DNA of 42,351 nt, from the NCBI GenBank assembly GCA_017615355.1, contig JAGAAJ010000144.1:1-42351 (forward strand), given 5' to 3'. The notes beneath the pieces are model-generated. The model ran no database searches. It saw nothing but the letters and a program-made list of their open reading frames with translations, and was not told the DNA's origin. Position 1 is the stretch's first letter, and every line of letters begins with the position of its first letter. Source of the stretch: Prevotella sp. Lineage in GTDB: Bacteria; Bacteroidota; Bacteroidia; Bacteroidales; Bacteroidaceae. Positions 40,205 through 42,351 of the stretch are shown here, one piece after another. The position numbers and the translations under genes were made by a program.

Positions 40205-42351
40205 ATGAAAAAGATTGTATTTTGGATGACAGCCCTGATAGTTGCCTTAATGATGTCGATGACAGCTCATGCCAACCGATGGAGCAGCGAGAACAGAGCG
40301 ATGCTTGCATCAGCTATGTCGAGTCGCGACAGAGGTCGAGTAGTGCTCAAGACACAAGATTGGGGCGGACGAGTGATTGACGAGAAAGGCGAGCCGATGC
40401 CCTTTGTAAATGTGGTACTGTTGTCGCTGCCCGATTCTGCCTTCGTACAGGGTGCGACGACTGACGACCAGGGCGTATTTAAGATTGTGACTGATGTGAA
40501 CGACGGTCTCTTCAAGGTGACCAGCGTGGGTTATCAGACCATCTATATGAAGGCCGGTCAGGACCTGACCATCCAGATGAAGGAAGACACCCAGCTGCTG
40601 AATGAAGTGGTGGTGAAAGGTCAGCTGCCAAAGACTCACGTGAAGGGTGATGCCATGCGAACCACCGTTGCAGGAACTGTTCTGGAAAAAGCCGGTACGG
40701 TGAGCGACGCATTGGGAAAGATTCCTTCGCTCGAAGCCGAACGCGATGGTGCCATCAAGGTGCTGGGTCGCGGCGATGCCGAGGTGTATATCAACGGTCG
40801 CAAGGTGCAGGATGTCAGCGAGCTCTCACGTCTGCGCTCCGATCAGATTCAGCACGTCGACGTGGTGCATAATCCTGGTGCCCGCTATGCTGCATCGACC
40901 AAGGCCGTGGTACGTATCACGCTGAAGAAGGCACAGGGTGAGGGCATCTCGTTCCAGGACAACCTGGGCGGCATCTACCAGTACGGTCACACGCTGACCA
41001 ACAACCTCGACGTGAACTACCGTACGGGAGGACTCGATGTCACCGCCTCGCTGTGGGCCGGCCGCTACGGTCATGCAAAGAGTCTGCAGGAAAACGACCT
41101 TACCTATTACGTCGGCCCCGACTTCTACCTCGGTCGCAGTAATCAGGAAACTACGCATGTGTGGAAGGGATGGTCGCCACAGCTGCAGCTGAATTATATG
41201 GTGGACGAAAACCACAGCTTTGGTGCTTTCTACAAGTATGACCGTCATCCCGGTGGCGATGCCGACAGCTATTTCTATACCGACAACTATGTCAATGGTG
41301 TCTATACTGAGCGCTCAGAGAGCCACATCACTGGCGATGACAACTTCCGCAAGCACATCTTTAACGCTTACTACAACGGAAGAGTGGGACAGTTGGGCAT
41401 CGACTGGAACGTGGACGGACTTTTCGACAAGACCACAGACAACAACAGCACAGACGAAGTGACCACAGATGCAGAGAAGAACAGCAGCAACCACGGCATC
41501 AAAAGTCAGACCAATAGCAGCAACAACTTCTGGGCCACGAAGCTCATATTCAGCTATCCCGTGTGGAAGGGCAACCTCAGCGTAGGCGGCGAGTACAGCT
41601 ACAACCACCGCACCGATGCCTACTCCTTCCTTTCCACAGAGACACTGCCCGTAAAGGCTACCGACACGGAGATCAACGAAAAGTCGGCCGCTGCCTTCGC
41701 GGAGTACGGGCGTCCCTTCGGCAAGCTCTATGCCCAAGTGGGCTTGCGCTATGAACATCTGCAGAACGACTACTATAACTTCGGCAAGAAGGAGGATGAG
41801 GTATGCCGCAACTATGGCGACTGGTTCCCCACCGCATCGCTCTCCATGCCCGTGGGCAAGGTGCAGCTCTCGCTCTCCTATCGCAAGGACATCGAGCGAC
41901 CGGGCTATTCGAACCTCACCAGTTCGACGGTCTACATCAACCGCTACACCTACCAGAGCGGCAACCCCTATCTGCGGCCTACCTATACACACAATGTCGT
42001 GCTCAACACCGCCTACAAGTGGGCGGGCATGGTGGTGACCTACTCGCGCACCAAGGACAATGTGACGATGGCCACGGAGCCCTTCCCCGGCTCTGACGAT
42101 CCTTTCGTCAGCCTCGTCCGCACCATCAACGGCAGCGACGGCTACGACCAGCTGAGCCTCAATCCCTATGCCAGCCCAACTGTGAACTTTGAACTGTGCA
42201 CTATGAACTGCTCATGGCATCCTACATGGTTCGTCTATGCCCAATGGCAGAACTATAAGGCACCGAGTGCCGACGGTAGTGAGATCACCCTCAACCATCC
42301 GTATGCAAACATAGGATGGGACAACACGGTAGAATTGCCCCAAGGCTGGCG
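40205..42351 (+). CDS. Outer-membrane beta-barrel protein (truncated by window end)
   Basis: Open from ATG 40205 to the window edge (715 codons, no stop). Signal peptide 1-23 (MMSMTAHAN); after a short Arg/Ser linker, a carboxypeptidase-regulatory-like domain (~53-130, GGRVIDEKGEPMPFVNVVLL). A plug-like region follows (~140-250: VSDALGKIPSLEAERDGAI, AEVYINGRKV, IQHVDVVHNPGARYAAS), then barrel strands (SLSYRKDIERPGYSNL, SGNPYLRPTYTHNVVLNTAY) of the OMP_b-brl_3 family. The pattern NPGARYAA...KAVVRITLKK is typical of this family and differs from SusC, and no SusD is near. Its divergent LytTR neighbour may control it. A heptamer array lies near the end. Confidence 0.9.
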   Translation, partial: MKKIVFWMTALIVALMMSMTAHANRWSSENRAMLASAMSSRDRGRVVLKTQDWGGRVIDEKGEPMPFVNVVLLSLPDSAFVQGATTDDQGVFKIVTDVNDGLFKVTSVGYQTIYMKAGQDLTIQMKEDTQLLNEVVVKGQLPKTHVKGDAMRTTVAGTVLEKAGTVSDALGKIPSLEAERDGAIKVLGRGDAEVYINGRKVQDVSELSRLRSDQIQHVDVVHNPGARYAASTKAVVRITLKKAQGEGISFQDNLGGIYQYGHTLTNNLDVNYRTGGLDVTASLWAGRYGHAKSLQENDLTYYVGPDFYLGRSNQETTHVWKGWSPQLQLNYMVDENHSFGAFYKYDRHPGGDADSYFYTDNYVNGVYTERSESHITGDDNFRKHIFNAYYNGRVGQLGIDWNVDGLFDKTTDNNSTDEVTTDAEKNSSNHGIKSQTNSSNNFWATKLIFSYPVWKGNLSVGGEYSYNHRTDAYSFLSTETLPVKATDTEINEKSAAAFAEYGRPFGKLYAQVGLRYEHLQNDYYNFGKKEDEVCRNYGDWFPTASLSMPVGKVQLSLSYRKDIERPGYSNLTSSTVYINRYTYQSGNPYLRPTYTHNVVLNTAYKWAGMVVTYSRTKDNVTMATEPFPGSDDPFVSLVRTINGSDGYDQLSLNPYASPTVNFELCTMNCSWHPTWFVYAQWQNYKAPSADGSEITLNHPYANIGWDNTVELPQGW
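42179..42213 (+). repeat. Intragenic 7-nt array in the second beta-barrel gene, 5 units
   Basis: actgtga, actttga, actgtgc, actatga, actgctc from 42179; the unit matches the actatga family upstream of aroB. It encodes TVNFELCTMNCS within the barrel, so it was either tolerated as a strand or loop, or is a partly adapted copy. Confidence 0.75.

Overview
The window looks like a chromosome segment from a Bacteroidales bacterium, most likely Prevotella or a close relative. This rests on several signs: many starts are preceded by the Bacteroidota -7 box TAnnTTTG, some with a TTTG-like -33 box; Shine-Dalgarno sites are weak or absent; large Bacteroidota-type outer-membrane beta-barrels, LamG/FN3/InlB-type modular glycoside hydrolases and a TGS-domain nucleoside kinase are present; and a smalltalk-type micro-ORF sits at the left end. 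No rRNA, tRNA, insertion sequence, prophage or CRISPR array was seen.

Layout. 1-871: the tail of an unidentified GC-rich gene, a smalltalk-like micro-ORF and repeat-rich DNA. 872-3928 (-): an outer-membrane beta-barrel with a Gly-rich tail. 4041-5150 (+): aroB. 5277-16803 (-): a three-gene pectin operon reading from a good promoter at 16835-16865, made of a GH28-GH105-six-hairpin fusion, a PL1-type pectate lyase and a giant CE8 pectinesterase. 16920-18430 (-): a secreted alpha/beta esterase followed 5 nt later by trpF. 18618-24961 (+): two overlapping large secreted glycosidases (GH128-like; clan GH-A with ricin, FN3 and LamG modules). 24970-25959 (-): a Cthe_2159-like beta-helix protein. 26035-26866 (-): twin paralogous lipoproteins. 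27043-29016 (+): two tandem ROK proteins, the first lacking key kinase residues. 29086-32319 (+): menI-menF-menD. 32323-37717 (-): SGNH acetylesterase, ADP-forming acyl-CoA synthetase and TGS/uridine-kinase-like protein. 38234-39079 (+): a VanW protein. 39051-39983 (-): a membrane LytTR regulator, divergent from a second outer-membrane beta-barrel (40205 to the window end).

How it fits together. The left half encodes a secreted polysaccharide-degrading set without SusC/SusD. CE8 de-esterifies homogalacturonan, PL1 and GH28 cut it, GH105 removes the unsaturated ends, and the Cthe_2159-like protein may bind pectate. Five of these secreted proteins share a short C-terminal signature. The right half is mostly core metabolism: menaquinone entry, shikimate, tryptophan, acyl-CoA and nucleoside salvage.

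The most striking feature is a population of short tandem arrays, mostly with a 7-nt period. They lie in intergenic gaps and in promoter -33 regions, and also inside the reading frames of aroB, trpF, menF (three), menD (four) and an outer-membrane protein. A structured 8-nt-period element interrupts the acyl-CoA synthetase and a G/C-rich palindromic element interrupts the LytTR regulator. The frames stay open, so the arrays appear as low-complexity peptides inside conserved enzymes.
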